From Lysobacterales bacterium CG02_land_8_20_14_3_00_62_12 (lineage in GTDB: Bacteria > Pseudomonadota > Gammaproteobacteria > Xanthomonadales > Ahniellaceae), in assembly GCA_002785585.1 (NCBI GenBank), contig PEUI01000330.1:11036-17552 (forward strand): a stretch of DNA of 6,517 bases. The letters run 5' to 3'. The stretch's first letter is position 1. Every line of letters starts with the position of its first letter. Below, piece after piece: positions 5,886 to 6,517 of the stretch. The notes below the pieces were generated by a model. The model was not told where the DNA came from, did not search any database, and saw only the letters and a list, made by a program, of their open reading frames with translations. Position numbers and translations under genes: made by a program.

Positions 5886-6517
5886 GGTTGCTCGTCCTCG
5901 ACGATCACGGCGTCGGCTTTGGGGCTGAACATCAAGCGGTTGGGATGCTGGCGAACCTCGCGCGCAAACTCGTTGAAGTTGCGGCTGGAGGCTTCCAGAT
6001 TCTGCGAAATGGCTTCGATGCGGCGTGCCAGCGAGCGCGTGACCTGGCCGAAATCGGCCACGGCTTGTTGCAGCTCGGGGCGATTATCGCTGACCGTGCC
6101 GTGCAGTTCTGCCAGCAATTGATCGAGCGCGCTGCGGGTGGCTTCCAAATCGGCGGACACCTGCTTGACGTTGCCAGCGGTCGCCGCCAGATCGGCGAGC
6201 AGTTGATCGACGTGCTGACGATTGCTGGTGGACAAGACCGCGTTCACCGAAGTCGAGGCACGATTGAGTTGCTTGAGCAAGCGCTCGGCTTCGGCCAGCA
6301 AGGTCGGCGTACTGGCGTCGACGCGGGCGCTGATCGAATCGACCCGGGTGGACAGGGTTTCGAGCAGCGGACGCAGCCGATCCCTGGTCAGCACGCTGAG
6401 TTCTTGCGCCAAACCATTGACCGCCGCAAACACATCGCCGCCGGCTTGGCCGGTGAGTTCCTGGCCCGGCTTGAGCAGCTCGACGCTGCTGCCCTCACGG
6501 ATCGCCACGGCGACATC
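5882..6517 (-). CDS. MlaD/MCE-family lipid transport protein, C-terminal part, cut by window end
   Basis: This is the periplasmic, inner-membrane-anchored substrate-binding component of an Mla/Pqi-like ABC system for phospholipid trafficking. The reading frame is open to the right edge, giving 211 residues without the N-terminal membrane anchor and most or all of the MCE domain. The fragment starts with DVAVAIREGSSVELLKPGQE, which looks like the end of an MCE domain leading into the helical region. It continues as a long amphipathic, Leu/Ala/Gln-rich helical stretch (about 28-185), as expected for the C-terminal coiled coil of MCE proteins. The segment SRNFNEFAREVRQHPNRLMF near the end matches the 'SRNLNEFSRQIRxNPxxLL' type ending I know from MlaD-family proteins of pseudomonads. 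The ATGA overlap with the PqiC-like gene supports one transport cassette. The GTG at 6508 is not taken as a start, because the frame stays open beyond it. Confidence 0.87.
   Translation of the reverse strand, partial: DVAVAIREGSSVELLKPGQELTGQAGGDVFAAVNGLAQELSVLTRDRLRPLLETLSTRVDSISARVDASTPTLLAEAERLLKQLNRASTSVNAVLSTSNRQHVDQLLADLAATAGNVKQVSADLEATRSALDQLLAELHGTVSDNRPELQQAVADFGQVTRSLARRIEAISQNLEASSRNFNEFAREVRQHPNRLMFSPKADAVIVEDEQP
5895..5899 (-). promoter_or_regulatory. Ribosome binding site for the PqiC-like lipoprotein gene
   Basis: The minus strand has GAGGA nine bases before the ATG at 5885, inside the end of the MCE-family gene. Together with the ATGA overlap this supports the first of three closely spaced in-frame ATGs and suggests reinitiation after the upstream stop. 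Confidence 0.55.

Noticed and set aside
5070..6122. Plus-strand open frame (350 codons) across the lipoprotein and MCE genes, and a similar one at 4637-5398
   Set aside because: Both are antisense to a compact operon with coupled stops and starts, a lipobox and family motifs. Their products are low-complexity and Arg-rich.
6509..6517. Start of the MCE-family gene at GTG 6508
   Set aside because: The frame is open to the window edge (Asp-Val-Ala upstream), and the protein so started would lack the membrane anchor and MCE domain, so the gene is partial.

Overview
The window is GC-rich, densely coded chromosomal DNA from a proteobacterium, most likely a gammaproteobacterium and possibly of the Xanthomonadales type. 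This rests on three things: the bacterial-type valyl-tRNA synthetase closely follows the E. coli protein, the holD-rimI gene pair is a gammaproteobacterial arrangement, and GTAG/GTGG-headed intergenic palindromes are typical of such genomes. The taxonomic guess is inference. There is no phage, insertion sequence, CRISPR array or RNA gene in view.

Layout. Bases 1-841 (minus strand) hold the N-terminal 280 codons of a proton-coupled oligopeptide transporter (POT/PTR2), cut by the window edge. A 312-base divergent intergenic region follows (842-1153), with a long perfect palindrome and a hairpin just before the valS ribosome binding site. valS fills 1154-3967 on the plus strand. A 263-base convergent intergenic region (3968-4230) carries four short palindromes, each with a GTAG tetranucleotide abutting its stem; two of them lie in a tandem 50-base duplication. 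From 6517 down to 4231 runs a tightly packed minus-strand operon: the C-terminal part of an MlaD/MCE-family lipid-transport protein, a PqiC-like auxiliary lipoprotein, a divergent DNA polymerase III psi subunit (holD), and rimI. The junctions are an ATGA overlap, a GTGA overlap and a 3-base gap, so all four are probably co-transcribed and translationally coupled.

How the genes work together. The two distal operon genes are the E. coli holD-rimI pair: a clamp-loader accessory protein and the N-acetyltransferase of ribosomal protein S18. They are attached to the tail of a phospholipid-trafficking ABC cassette whose ATPase and permease genes presumably lie beyond the right edge. valS and the peptide transporter are divergently transcribed and need not be functionally linked.

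Most notable are the divergent holD, which carries an Ala/Pro-rich insertion and is easily left as 'hypothetical', and the cluster of REP-like palindromes, where stem variants keep pairing through a compensatory change. No wholly new biological system is evident; this is mostly housekeeping sequence with interesting intergenic repeats.
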